From NCBI GenBank assembly GCA_009602725.1, contig WELB01000116.1:229033-251465 (forward strand): a stretch of DNA of 22,433 nucleotides. Reading direction: 5' to 3'. This DNA comes from Spirogloea muscicola (taxonomy: Eukaryota; Streptophyta; Zygnematophyceae; Spirogloeales; Spirogloeaceae). The position numbers and the translations under genes were made by a program. Below, one piece after another: positions 1 through 10,343 of the stretch (positions within the stretch are counted from its first letter, which is position 1; every line of letters starts with the position of its first letter). A model generated the notes under the pieces. It searched no databases, was not told the origin of the DNA, and saw nothing but the letters and a program-made list of their open reading frames with translations.

Positions 1-70
1 CGCCGCCGCCGCCGGCTTCGGCGCGGCCATGCCGTCGCTGCGGCGCCGCCGCGGGGCGCCGGCGGCCTAG
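1..70. other. GC-rich edge with short open frames, gene unknown
   Basis: This GC-rich triplet stretch can be read two ways. On the + strand a frame enters from outside the window and stops at TAG 68-70, giving an Ala-rich then Arg-rich end (PSLRRRRGAPAA). On the minus strand an ATG at 30-28 starts MAAPKPAAAA and runs off the left edge. Either could be the end of a neighbouring gene, or neither. The stretch is too short to choose, and no family is recognisable. Confidence 0.2.
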
Positions 71-234
71 GGGGGCGATGGCAACAGCTTCCCCATCTCC
101 TCCCCACCTCGCCTCCCCTCCGCTTCCTAAGCCGTTGCCTTCCATTGGGAAAGCTGTCTCTCTTTGCCGTTTGCGTGAGCGGCGTGGCTGGCTCGGCTTG
201 GCTTCTCTCCTCTTCTTTTTTTTCTTTTTTTTGC

Positions 235-394
235 GCGCAGCGGGGTTGCTCTTCCTCCCCTCAGCTCATTTGACTTTCTACTGCTGACACGGGGTTACTA
301 AGAGCGCCCTGGCTGTCTAGCCTGTGGCTCCGTCATGAACACCTGTATGCATCTGGCTGGCTTTCACAGCCGCTCTTTTAATATCAGCAGCCGC
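235..394 (+). repeat. 160-bp direct repeat, left copy
   Basis: Positions 235-394 match 22076-22235 without gaps, with three substitutions by eye. The unit contains the terminal codons of the repeat-family peptide (DFLLLTRGY, stop TAA 299-301) followed by about 93 bp of tail. The match ends sharply at 394/22235: the left copy runs into a T-rich tract, the right copy into GC-rich DNA. The sharp shared 3' boundary fits a retroelement 3' end. Confidence 0.85.
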
Positions 395-811
395 TTGCTT
401 TTCTTTTTTTTTTTTCCTTTTTCAATTTCTGGAGCCACTCGACGTACCCACCTGCATGGCTTGTGGGTTTGCAGTACCTTTCGGCCCTTGTCCAAACCTT
501 TGGACCTTGTGCAAATCTCCTGGGCTGTCGCCGCTGGTCCAGCGGTTCATCTCTTCGGTCCATGGCCCATGCCTTGCATCTGCATGCTGGCCGTGCTCTA
601 GCTGCAGCCTCTGCCATTCGAGCTGGCTGTTCACAGCCCTTTGCCCCTTTGGGAGGGCCACTTTCTTTCAGCCCTCGCCCACTTTGGAAGAGCTCTCTTC
701 TTCGGAAGAGCTACTTTCTTGTCCTCTCTACAGAGTCTTAATTCTACAGGGGCTTTCTACTTTGCAGCCATCGCCCTCTACTGGAAGATTTTTCTTCTCT
801 TCTACGCTAGG

Positions 812-1440
812 ATGCGGCTTTCGATTAGTTTTCAGCGCTCGCAAGCTCTGGCTCTCCATCAGCATGCAGGGCGCGCTCTAAATCAGGCCAGCGGCTTCCG
901 TGGCGGCGCTCCCCAACTTAGCGTGTCAGATCTGCATTTGCTCACCCGTGGGTACTAATGTCACCCTGTCACATTAGGCACCTTAGCATAGGGATCCGTT
1001 ATATATAGCCTTGTTCATCCTGCACTGATTCTGCCTGACTGTATTGGCCTAATTTTGCCTCTCTCTAATTTCATGCGCTCCTCGCGCCTTCTCTCTCTGC
1101 TACGGTATCGTTCTTCTCTCACCTCTCCCCGTTTCATCTCGTCTTTCTGGACTTGCTCTCGGGCTGGCCATTGCAGTCACCCTCTTTAAGGCAGGCCACT
1201 GGCTCGAGGCGGTGCTCCAGTTACCCAAGTTAGCCTGTCAGATTTGTATGTAGTCTCTCATGGGTATTAACGGCACGCTGTTACCTTAGCCACCTTAGCA
1301 GAGAGCTTCGTTTCAGAAAGCCCCACACTTTGCACTAGCTTCTGCCTGAACAGTGTGTCGGCCTAGATTTGCCACCCTCTCATTCTATGCGCACCGCGCG
1401 CCTTCTCCCTCTGGCGCCTTGCTCTCTTTTGGCGAGCTGC
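812..1440 (+). repeat. Two tandem repeat units sharing a 3' tail (period about 312 bp)
   Basis: The stop codons of units L3 (TAA 956-958) and L4 (TAA 1268-1270) lie 312 bp apart. The DNA after each stop is alignable: both continue with a CACCTTAGCA element, then a 'ggccta.atttgcc' element, then a CGCGCCTTCTC element near 1086 and 1399. So coding tail and 3' untranslated tail repeat together. Identity is visibly lower than for the 160-bp repeat at 235-394, so these copies are older. Confidence 0.65.
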
Positions 1441-1450
1441 AAGCACAGGG

Positions 1451-2001
1451 CTTGGTGGAGCCGGCAATCACTGATGGCCATGACATGCCATTGGCGCCAG
1501 TGTTGCACCACTTCCACATCTCCCCATCGACGCCCCTCCCTCGTGTCCCCACAATCAAGCTTTCTTGCTCCGCCCCCCCGCATCAGGTAAAGCCCATCTT
1601 CTTGTCGTGCAGACATGGGCGGCCCGCCTACACTCTTGGCGCGCACGCCATCCCACGGCCATGCAGTGCCAATGCCTGCTCGTGCTTGTACATCGCATCC
1701 TGGCAACTGCGTCGCAGTCACGTAACACACATAGTGACTTGCGCCTGCAGCCCTAAAGGACCTTTGTCCTGAGCACCATGGAAATTGTTCTTTGCTATTG
1801 AAGGATGATATGGAGGAGCCCGTTCTCGTGGTGGCAGCAAGCAGAATCTGTACTTGCTTAAGTCACTTTATAAGCAGAAGCCCCTTGCTAAGACTCAAAG
1901 GTCATGCTGCTCCTTGTTGGTCAATCTCCTCTACATCGGGCTGTCCTATGCTGCACAATGGAGCCAGGGTGTACTTGAGTGGCAACATCAAATGGTTTTG
2001 A
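1451..2001. other. Unassigned intergenic DNA
   Basis: Open frames on both strands here (for example + 1353-1772 and minus 1380-1730) have no recognisable domain and no convincing codon bias. It lies between the left repeat cluster and the 3' end of VPS15. I see no tRNA, rRNA or transposase signal. Confidence 0.4.
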
Positions 2002-2175
2002 GTTGACGAGCATCGGCTGCAATTGCAGCCTCACCAACTCATCCTGATCGAACGCATACCGCCAACTGTGAAGGACTACCTCGGTCCAGAGGATAGCAAA
2101 GAATTGTGTGTCCATCGCTTTGACTTGCTGGCTGGAGACAGCCATGCACAAATCGATCAAGGGAGGACAGCCTAA
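2002..2175 (+). other. Short unrecognised open frame, possible gene remnant
   Basis: Starting just after an in-frame TGA (1999-2001), the + strand reads 57 codons with protein-like composition before TAA at 2173-2175. Segments include LILIERIPPTVKDYL and ELCVHRFDLLAGDSH. There is no ATG near the beginning, so it would have to be an exon or a pseudogene fragment. I do not recognise the family. It lies antisense to, and about 200 bp beyond, the VPS15 stop, so it may fall in the VPS15 3' UTR. Confidence 0.2.
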
Positions 2176-2371
2176 ACACCTGAGAAGAACCTGGCGCCCC
2201 TCAGTAACCCCCCTTGACAGCTACCAACGGGAGAGTGGATTCACCAGTGGGGCTCACCTGAATGGGTAAATTTGTATGACGGGCTTTTGCCCGCATATGA
2301 ATGGCAGGGGCTCCATTGTCGTACTTTCAGTATCTGCAGGACTGGCAAGTTTCTCCCACTGCGGCGAACTG

Positions 2372-5300
2372 TTACCTCCAGACCTTGATGGCCCCGTCTC
2401 GACTGCCGGAGATGAGCAACTTCTGGCTGACCTGAGCGGTTGCTAATGTCAAAACGGCGTCCCTGTGGCATCCGGCCCTGTCGACTGCTGCAGCCGCGAG
2501 GGCGTTCACGCCGGAGCCCGAGTTCAGAAAGGGTTCCTGAACAAGTTCCGGAGGAGAGTATTCAGAGTCAATCTTGCATCGTGTGACTAGAAATTAAGAA
2601 GCTCATGCGTAGAGAGGACAGAGCAGGACCAGAGCCTGAGCTACACAAGAGACAAAACGATGGTGACAAGCGCAGGCACCAGGGACGACACACGAGAAGC
2701 TGAATCAGCGTTGGACTGAAGTGTCGAGAAGGGGAGTTCAAGGCGGGGGCTAGATCTGAGCGCTCCAAGCGACCCATGACGGGCAGCACTCTGAAAATGA
2801 TGCCGAGCAGATAAGGAGGAGGAGAGGGTGAGGCCTCAGAGGTCTCAGAGATGTGACACCTATGCCCGATCAGTGAGTCAAGCATCGGATATAAGCCTCT
2901 GCTGATGATCATCGTGGTCATGGCCACCCTGGTACTGACCTGCATCACGGTGACCCCGGAGATGGTTTGTGACAAGCACCCAGGAGCCTTGTTCTTGTGC
3001 TCCTGCCGCATGGGGCCACACACCCAGTAACCACTGTCCGCCCTGCCAGTCAGCAGATGCTCAGACCTGTCAGTTGTCGGATGGTCCACAGGTTGCTAAG
3101 ACCGACATGGCTGTGTCAGGTGTACTATGAGTAGCAAATAGTGCACAAAGCAGAAGATGCATGCCCACCCTCCTTGAGACTCAGCACGTTCTGACCAGTT
3201 GCCTCAGCAGGTCGCAGCAACCATTTGTCATGGTGGCTTCTCAGCTCATCGCAGGGTAGATTGGCTCCTGCACAACTTGTCCTCACCTTGCTCCATCCCA
3301 CAATCTGATGCAGCAATCCGTACCACCTGTCAACACACGGTTGCCTCCTGCAATGGGAAGCATGGCACGGAAGCCTGGTTGTCTGGCAGGAGGATTGTTG
3401 AGCTCCTCGATGCCATGGCCAGAGAAGGAGGGTGCCGAAGACGACCGGCTGTAAAGGCTGGCCAAGGTGGGGGCTGCAGCACGGGGCTGGGGCTCCATCA
3501 AAGCAGCGGGGACCTGAGCGTTTGCCTTTGGATCTGACTCCACTCTGAGCACCTGCAGTGGGTAGCAAAGGAACTATTGCATCAAGGCAGCTGAAGAATC
3601 TTGCATTAAGATCTCTGTCTGTGCAACAAACATGCTTGAGAATGAGAGGCTGACAAGCACTGCCGCATGGACAAGAGAGTCCAGTCAACTTCCAACTCCA
3701 TATTTTCCATGTCATATGGATGCCGGGTGGTCCACATGTGGCGGCTCTGACCAGCTGGCAACTGCCATCCTCAGCGTTCCAGAGTGCCGCTTCGTGGCAG
3801 CCGGCCGCCGTATAGACCAGTGGGCGTCCAGCGGCGGTCTTGAGGGGCGCCAGGGCTTCAACTGGGAGGCCCGATGGGTGCCGCCACGCATGCACTGGAA
3901 TCTGGAAGCGCAGGTCCCACAGGGCCAGGATGCCGCGCGATGTCGCCGAGACGAGCCAGGCCCCCGAGTCTGCCGGGTCAGCTACGACCGCCGTCAGCAG
4001 GCCATGCGCTGGCCGCTGCTGGAGGGCCCACGCTACCCTGCGCTGGCGCAGGTCCAGGAAGTGCATGCCGCCCCGCGCCGTGCTGTAAAGCAGGAGCGAT
4101 GTGGCCCCAGCCCCTGCAATTGCTTGCAGGGCCAGAACCGCCCAGTCCTCCGCCGACGCCACACGGCGAACGTCTGACAGCCCGACGTACTTCTCGGCAC
4201 TGCCGGCCTGCCGTGGGACATAGTCCACGTGGAATATGTGGACCTCCCCTCGGCCGCCCGCCGCCGCAACTTCGTGGTCGCCGAGCATGTCAACACACGC
4301 AACGCCGGCGCCAGGCTCGCCTACGAATCCCGCATAAGTCAGCCGGCTTCGGAAGGAGACATCGCGCTCCAGGCGGCGGCAGTCCCACACGCGCACCGTG
4401 CCGTCGATGGAGGCCGACACAAAGAAGGGGCACCCGTCCGCTGCTGCAACTTTGCAAACGGACCCTCCGTGCTCTTGCAGATGTGCCACCAACACGCCCC
4501 GGGGCTGCCAGGCGCCGCCGCCGGCGTCCCTGGCAACGGCGACTTCGAGAATGTCTCCAGCTCCGACGCGCCGTGTGGCAGGCTCAGCAGCCTCTTTGTC
4601 GCCAGCGGGCCTCAGGTCACCCTTGCTGCCGCTTACTTCGGCAGGCACGCCCTCATCGCTCTTCACATCTGAAGCAGCAGCCTCCTCCTCCGCCATCGTG
4701 TGCTCTTTGAGTGCGGCTGCACTGGCACCGACCCCGGCGAGCGGCGCCACTGCCACTCGCTGAAGGCCGATGGAGCGGTGGAGCTGCTGCGACGCCCACA
4801 GCGAGGAGTGGTGCACAGCAGCCGGCGCCAGCCGTGCCGAGGAGAGCGACCGCGACCACTCCGTGCCGCTGCCGCGGCCGGTCGGCCCCGCCATCGTTGA
4901 TGCCGAGGACACTAGCTGCCCGAGGCCTTGATGGGATGACTGCAAGAGGTACACAGGCGCCTCGAGATGGCCCGCCATGTCCCTCGCAGGTGCTGCAGTT
5001 GCGGAGCCACGCCGGCTGCCATTGCTGGTGGCCTCAGCCTCCTCCCAGCCTCGCAGGCGCGCCTGCATCAAGCCCGAGGAGCCTCGGAGGTAGCTCTCCA
5101 TCGCCCGCAGCTTCTCCCCGTTGCCAGGGCCTTGCTCCCTCTCCACAGATGAGAATCTGAGCGCCGCCCGAGCGTGCAGCCTCCCCTCCTGCCCTGCTGC
5201 AGAGCTCTTTGAGGAATGCGCACCGATGGCGGAAGACGGCAGCAGTGAGCTCGGCGCGGCCGGACCACCCAGGAGTGCGGTGCTGAGGGCGAGGTCAAAC

Positions 5301-8300
5301 TCCTGGCGGGCCATGGGCGCCTGCAGGGCCGCCAGGAGCGCGGCCTCGGAGGCCAGCGAGGAGGGCCGGCGGAGGAGAAAGGGCACGAGCAGCGGCGCCA
5401 GTAGCGCATGGGCGTCCACAGGGCTCAGCGCGCGTGCGGCGGCTGCCGCCAGGGCCGCTGCGCCGCGGCGCACCCACGGCGTCGGGAAGCACAGCAATGG
5501 CGCCGCGGCCTCCACGGCCCGCAGCAGCGCCCGTTTGCGCAGCAGCTGGCCGGGCTGGCTCTTGGGAGGCGCTGCCAGCTTCGACTGCAGCTTGAGCTTG
5601 TTGGTGGCGCCGGGCGGCGGACTTTGGGCGTCCTCGTTGTCCATCGCGGATGACGAAGCGGACGCCAAAGCGAGAGAGGCCAGGCAGGCGAGGCCGGCGG
5701 CGATGACTGCCGGCTCCTCACCGGCGCCCAGGGACTGTTCCAGGAGCGGCAGCAGGAACGCCTCAAGGCCCGTCGGGCCAATGGTGCGCGCCAACGGCAG
5801 CGCCGCCCATGCGAAGAAGGCCGCGCGCGTCGCAGCGTCCCGGTCATTGAGGAACGTCGAAAGCAGCGGCAGAAGGAAGTCGGCGGTCCCGCGGCGTCCG
5901 AAGAAGCGGCACAGCGCTGTCACCTGCCGCAGCAGGGCGCAGCGCACAGCTGGCGTGCCACGGATGCCGGTCGCCAGTCCCTGCACTGTGCGAGCGACAG
6001 CCTCCTGGGTCTGGCCCAGCTCAGCAGCGCCCTGCGGCTCAGGCGGCGCCAGCCGGCTGGACGAGGCCGCAAGGCTGGCGAGCGCGGTGGCGCATGCTGC
6101 ACGCAGGCTCTCCTCGAGGTCCACTGGCAGCAGCGACAGCGCCGGGAAGATGTACTCCGGGAACAGCCGGGCATCGCCTGCGGGGAGAGGGCCCGGCAGG
6201 CCAGCCAGGACGCTGGCGAGCCCCATGAGGGCCGCCAGGCGCACTGAAGGCGCGGGGTCGGGAAGCAGCGCCACGAGCGACGGCACGACCCGCTGCAGGC
6301 GCGCCGGCGGCGGGCATCGCGCTGCCACTGCACCGCAGAGGAGCTCCACGCCCGCCCGCCGTGCGAAGGCAGGCCGCGCGCCACGCAAGCAAGCGCACAG
6401 GAGCGCTGCGATCAGGACCATGCCCTCGACGACCATGTCGCCCCCCCCAGCCCCGGCCATCGCAGGCCCGGTAGCTGCATTGCCGCCGGCAGAGCTCGCC
6501 GTCGACCCTTCCTTCCTACTCCGCCTCCGTAGGCACAGCCGCCGCCTCCACTTGCTCTCTGCAGTATGCCCGTCCGTCCACGGCCCTGCACCGTGCGAGT
6601 CTGTGCAGTAACACCAGCTGCCTCCTTCTGCATCCGCCTCACCGCGTGAATGTGACTAATTTTGAAAGGGCCACCAAGTCATGAGGCTTGATTGCTTAGT
6701 CTATTTAGGAAAGGTTCAGATTGTAGGCACCTGGGACCTATCAACATGCACGTGTCCTTGCCTGAAGCCTAGTTGCTCCTATGCATATCGCGTACTGTAT
6801 GGTATTCGGATACTGCAAGCTACTCATAGATGCTGATACGTCCAATATCCTGCAGCTGTCAGTTAGTGAACATCCCCTTGTAGGGTGCGTACCGTCAAGG
6901 GGTGCCAGTTGCCACGGTGACAACCAGGACCAGCTTCCGTCAGGCGGCAGGTGGACATCACTCCTCGACTTCGAGTTGACGCCCCCCGTGCTTGAGGATG
7001 CATCAGGGGCCGGGCTGTCAACAAAGATTGCCTCCCTCCCGCGTGCTTGGTACTCAAATGCCTGCCAAGAGGGGATGCGTTTCTTCACAAGCTGGCTGCT
7101 TCAGCTGAAAGTTTAAGCCCTGAGATTCTTTTATGTCCTCAGTAGCCCTTTGATGTTCAATAAACAAGTATGACTTTGCATATGTTGACATGCAGAATGA
7201 ATAACAGCATGCAAGCTAGTGGATGAACAAAACAGAGAGTCACTCACCTCCTCTGTCACAAATCTGCCTGCTTCGGTCGTCTCTCCCTCCTCCTCGACAA
7301 CAACGCACTTAGAGCGGCGCACTTGTGGCTCCTCTGCTTCAATGGATGCGCGCTTTGGCACCAACCGTGACTCAGTCTGGCCACGGATAGGCGAGCGCTG
7401 GGCTTCTGCAAGCAACTGTCGGAAGCTGCCAACCAGGCCCTCCACTGCTTCCGATCTCTGGGCCGGCTCATTGGGTGAGAGCTTCTCCTGCAGCTTGGAG
7501 CTCAGATCTATGCCAACTTCTGGGTCCTGGCTAGCAGCAGGGTCCTGGCCGCCCAGCACTGCGCATATCTTTGGGAATGCCTCCTGTGTCGCTGCTATCT
7601 GTAAATGTGCAACCCAAGAGGTGGCTTCAACATTCTTGACATCCAGATATGAACAGCTCAACTCCGCAATGCCTGGACATCTAGCTGGCTGCAGCTTGAC
7701 TTTAACCTTAGAGACCAATACATTCAGCTGCAGTTGATTGCCAAGGTGATTGAAGCCAAGGGCTACAGGAGGTAGTGGACGTTTCGACTGCGTACTCTGG
7801 CATGTGCCTCGAGGAGGGGGAGAGAGGAGAAGAAGTCGTGCAGGAAGGGGAAGTAGGACGGGAAGATCTTGGGGGCCCACGTCTCAAGGTACGCCGCTGC
7901 GGTCAGGCGATCAGCTGGGTCCAGCTGAATCATGTGGACGATGAGGCTTTGAATGCTAGAGTCCCCAATCTGTGACAGGCAGGTGCTGAAGCTGAGTCTC
8001 AGAGTTTCAGGCTTTGAGAAGTTGGGCTTTAGCTTGGAGAAGTGCAAGATCAAACCAGGCTACCAGATGTCTATACCAGTCTTAGTCACTGAATACAGCA
8101 AAGCTGATACAAACAGGCAGAAACTCAGCTCAGCAAGCTGTGAGCATCTCCTATATGTATATGACACATACTAGGACCAGATTCCAGAACCACAGGACTT
8201 TCACCCCATTATCTCTATACGCCACTGGACGAGCCCAGGCTCTGAAGCTTGAAGACAACGAATGGTATATATTAGTAATAGAAAGCCACAATATTGCTTG

Positions 8301-10343
8301 CGCTGCAACCAACGACCAGGGCCACGCTAGCCCACCTTCTCAACATCGTCCCGAGGATCGTATTGGCCGCTTCGATACGCAAGGAGCTGCGAGAGGTTGA
8401 AGAGCGCCTGGCCTTCCAGGAAAAGCTCGGCCATTGTGCACCTGCGCCAGCCAGCCCCTAGTCATGCGGACCGCTTGTTGCACAAGTCTAGCTACTGCTT
8501 GACATCATGCGTTTGTGACACAGCTTTCTGGATGATGTGGACTCCTAGGTCAGAGGTAACGGATTTGAGCAACGAATGTAGAAATAAATGCAAAGCCAAG
8601 CTAAGAATCACTGCTTGTCCAACACGACATGAAATAGTTGAAGCATGTGCACCCCAGCGAGAAGATGTCCATGGCAGGCTCCAGGGGGGCCTCCATTGGC
8701 GGAATTGGCTGCAATGCAGGGTCATAGAACCGCTGCAGGACATGGTGCCCAGCAGCACGCCCAATCAGAGCTCCCCGTTCAGAGTACCACAGTCAGAGTC
8801 ATTCGACACAAAGACAATTGATATGTGCATCTGGACATACCGTCACGTCCCAGCATTAGGCTACTGAGATCAAGGTCAGGGTTTCAGTACCTCAGGAGCA
8901 ACATAGCACCGCCTCCGCCCACCCGCGTCAAAGAAGAACGAGTAATCAGACGGGTTGTCGAGGGGCAGGTACGTTGGCTTGAAGGAGGCAAAGTCCGCAA
9001 GGTACGCCCAGCTCCACGAGGTTACCACCACATTCTCACATTTAATGTCCCCTGCAAAGCTTGGCAACACTCACGTATTCTTCAGCACCAGAGCACTGCG
9101 CGCATTATTACATGCAATTGTCTGCCTGCTCTGCTTCTGCCTTAACTGCACTGACAGCCTTCTACTGTGCCGCACGCAGTGACTGTTCAACAAAGCAAGG
9201 CAAGAAAGAGAAGTGGAAGGCAAGAGTGTGGCTCGCAGACGGCGATGAGCCCAGACCCCTCCTCTGCTGCTATCATGCATGACTAATGGCAGCATGAGAT
9301 TTGAAGAAGGACCTACTCACCATGGCACACGGAGCGCTCATGGCATTGCTGGACGGCGATGAGTAGCTGGAAGGCCAGCCACTTCTTCTCCACAGCGCTT
9401 AGGAACGGCCGCGTGCTGAGCCGGTCCCGCAGGTTGCTGTGGAAGTACTGGCGGAGGAGGTAGGCCGCCTTGTCGGTCTCCAGCCAGCACTGCCGCAAGT
9501 TGCACGCAGCGGCAGGCAGGCCCTCATCAGGCACTCGGTGGCAAGGGTGCTGGGAGTCGCCACGAGGCCTCGATTGTAGTCAGACCTCAGCGCTGACTGC
9601 CCAAGTGCAGCATCACAAGGAGAAGATGCGGGTTCGATTCCTGCTACCCGCTCTTATGGATAACCTTGACTTTTGATAAAATTAAAACTATCTATCTCGG
9701 CACTCTGCCGCACGCTGCGCCGCTGGCTGGCTCTCGCCGCTGGGCTCACCTGAAAGGGCCAGACGTGGGACTGCGGCACGCCCAGCAGCAGGTCCCGGAT
9801 CTCCGCCAGGCGACGCTCGTACACCTGGCCGCCGCGGTGGCGACGGTGAGCGCCCAGCGCCCTTTGCCGTCAGCGCCGCACGCCGCACGCCGAGCCGGCC
9901 CGCGGGAGCGATAGCAATCTTGCGTTGAATTAGGTTTCTTTGGTGTTCCAGTAGATATACGAAGACCTTCTCCTTCTTTGTGTGGACACTGTTTGAGTGC
10001 GCGAATACGTTTTGTACAGGAGATTACTAGTATGCCATGGCGAATAAGTTGAGGAAGGCAAGATGGCATCGCTGCTTTCCGTTTCCTTTATATTCAGCGC
10101 GCGACAGCCATTGGAGAACGGCGCGGCAGGCAGGGCGAAGGGGCGCACTCTGAGGTCCAGCGGCTCGCCGGAGCGCTTGAAGTAGACCTTGGCGACGACG
10201 AGGCCCTCGTCGTGCACGGCCAGCACGGCCTTGAGGAAGCGCGCGCTCGCCAGCGCCTCCTTGTACACCACGCTCGACGGCAGCTCGTGCAGGTAGTAGT
10301 CCGACCGTGACACCTGCGTCGTCCGCGCCAGCTGGTTCCCCAT
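2372..10343 (-). CDS. VPS15: VPS15/PIK3R4, class III PI3-kinase regulatory subunit (13 exons)
   Basis: This is the regulatory pseudokinase-type subunit that binds VPS34 and directs PI3P synthesis on endosomes and autophagosomes. Modelled exons, 5' to 3': 10343-10149, 9824-9750, 9489-9321, 9051-8891, 8732-8653, 8441-8336, 7969-7796, 7598-7248, 7091-6893 (tentative), 6558-3752, 3552-3287, 3042-2940, 2572-2372. Phases agree throughout and give about 1628 aa, with all introns GT-AG. The start is [12 protein letters not shown], with Gly2 as the family's myristoylation site. The kinase domain is at about residues 20-310: Lys52 in VVAKVYFKR, catalytic loop HGDIKCEN (146-153), and DFA in place of DFG (166-168) as in plant VPS15. 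APE is followed by RFYDP, and [17 protein letters not shown] by the C-lobe. HEAT repeats begin near residue 546 (LFPEYIFP about 635-642). WD40 repeats run from about 1190 to the end, closing with [10 protein letters not shown]. It is longer than Arabidopsis VPS15, mainly in low-complexity linkers. Confidence 0.95.
6893..7091 (-). other. VPS15: Tentative VPS15 exon 9 (linker between kinase and HEAT region)
   Basis: This 199-bp segment is open in the frame beginning [14 protein letters not shown]. It ends at a fair donor (GACG then GTACGC) in phase 1, and the HEAT exon acceptor (TACTGCAG before 6558) needs exactly phase 1. Its own acceptor (CAGCCAG at 7098-7092) lacks a pyrimidine tract. A better-looking CAG at 7106-7104 opens frames that soon meet stops. 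The encoded piece has no clear match to the linker of plant VPS15. The exon is chosen on phase and open frame only. Confidence 0.4.
9617..9697 (+). pseudogene. 3' half of organellar-type tRNA-Gly with AT-rich flank, in VPS15 intron 2
   Basis: A perfect T arm is visible: stem 9628-9632 pairs with 9640-9644 (one G-T) around loop TTCGATT. It is preceded by a 5-nt variable loop and the 3' side of an anticodon stem (AGGAG, 9618-9622), and followed by a 7-nt acceptor strand TACCCGC (9645-9651). The pattern fits bacterial/organellar tRNA-Gly(GCC). The matching 5' acceptor strand GCGGGTA, the D arm and the anticodon are absent upstream. AT-rich DNA follows to about 9697, unlike the surrounding intron. 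I infer a truncated organelle insertion inside VPS15 intron 2 (9490-9749). Confidence 0.6.
9921..10097 (-). pseudogene. rps12: Organellar rps12 5' fragment in VPS15 intron 1
   Basis: On the minus strand an ATG at 10069 opens a frame reading [12 protein letters not shown], then [15 protein letters not shown] and [13 protein letters not shown]. These match, in order and spacing, the N-terminal landmarks of ribosomal protein S12: QLIR, RAL.QCP.K.G, LR..T.TPKKPNS. The RAL.QCP form looks mitochondrial rather than plastid, but this is from memory. Homology ends abruptly after PNS, where the protein should continue ALRK. The segment is richer in AT than its neighbours and sits wholly within VPS15 intron 1 (9825-10148). 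It is a truncated nuclear copy of organelle DNA, not a functional gene. Confidence 0.75.

Larger units (their letters stand above)
71..1450 (+). mobile_element. Cluster of degraded retroelement 3' ends (left cluster)
   Basis: This stretch has no intact gene but contains at least four related units, all on the + strand. Unit L1 (235-394) holds only the last codons and tail. L2 (about 562-618) encodes a peptide with LHLHAGRALAAASAIRAG. L3 (812-958) encodes 48 residues beginning MRLSISFQRSQALALH and ending LLTRGY before TAA. L4 (about 1190-1270) is decayed and ends VVSHGY before TAA at 1268-1270. Pyrimidine-rich and T-rich runs lie between them (for example 216-232 and 401-422). The same peptide pattern occurs at 21352-22142, where one copy extends into what looks like a LINE protein C-terminus. 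I infer nested 5'-truncated non-LTR retrotransposon copies, as known for Zepp-type elements in trebouxiophyte algae. The exact family is not proven. Confidence 0.55.

Noticed and set aside
71-1450. CRISPR-like or regularly spaced repeat array
   Set aside because: The repeats are long, diverged and irregularly spaced, carry coding tails, and sit in a nuclear algal genome.
3125-6460. A single 1111-residue open frame taken as an intronless gene
   Set aside because: Homology to VPS15 stops at 3752 with a GTCAGA donor; the frame then reads through the intron (3553-3751) into the next exon in the wrong frame. Kinase exons also lie upstream.
5121-6611. 496-residue + strand frame antisense to the VPS15 HEAT exon
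   Set aside because: It is GC-rich antisense shadow of a confirmed exon, with Ala/Arg/Ser composition and no domain.
7131-7880. 249-residue minus-strand frame as a separate gene
   Set aside because: Its central part, 7598-7248, is VPS15 exon 8 with clear splice sites; the ends are intron read-through.
9617-9652. A functional tRNA gene
   Set aside because: Only the 3' half folds; the 5' acceptor strand, D arm and anticodon stem 5' side are missing.
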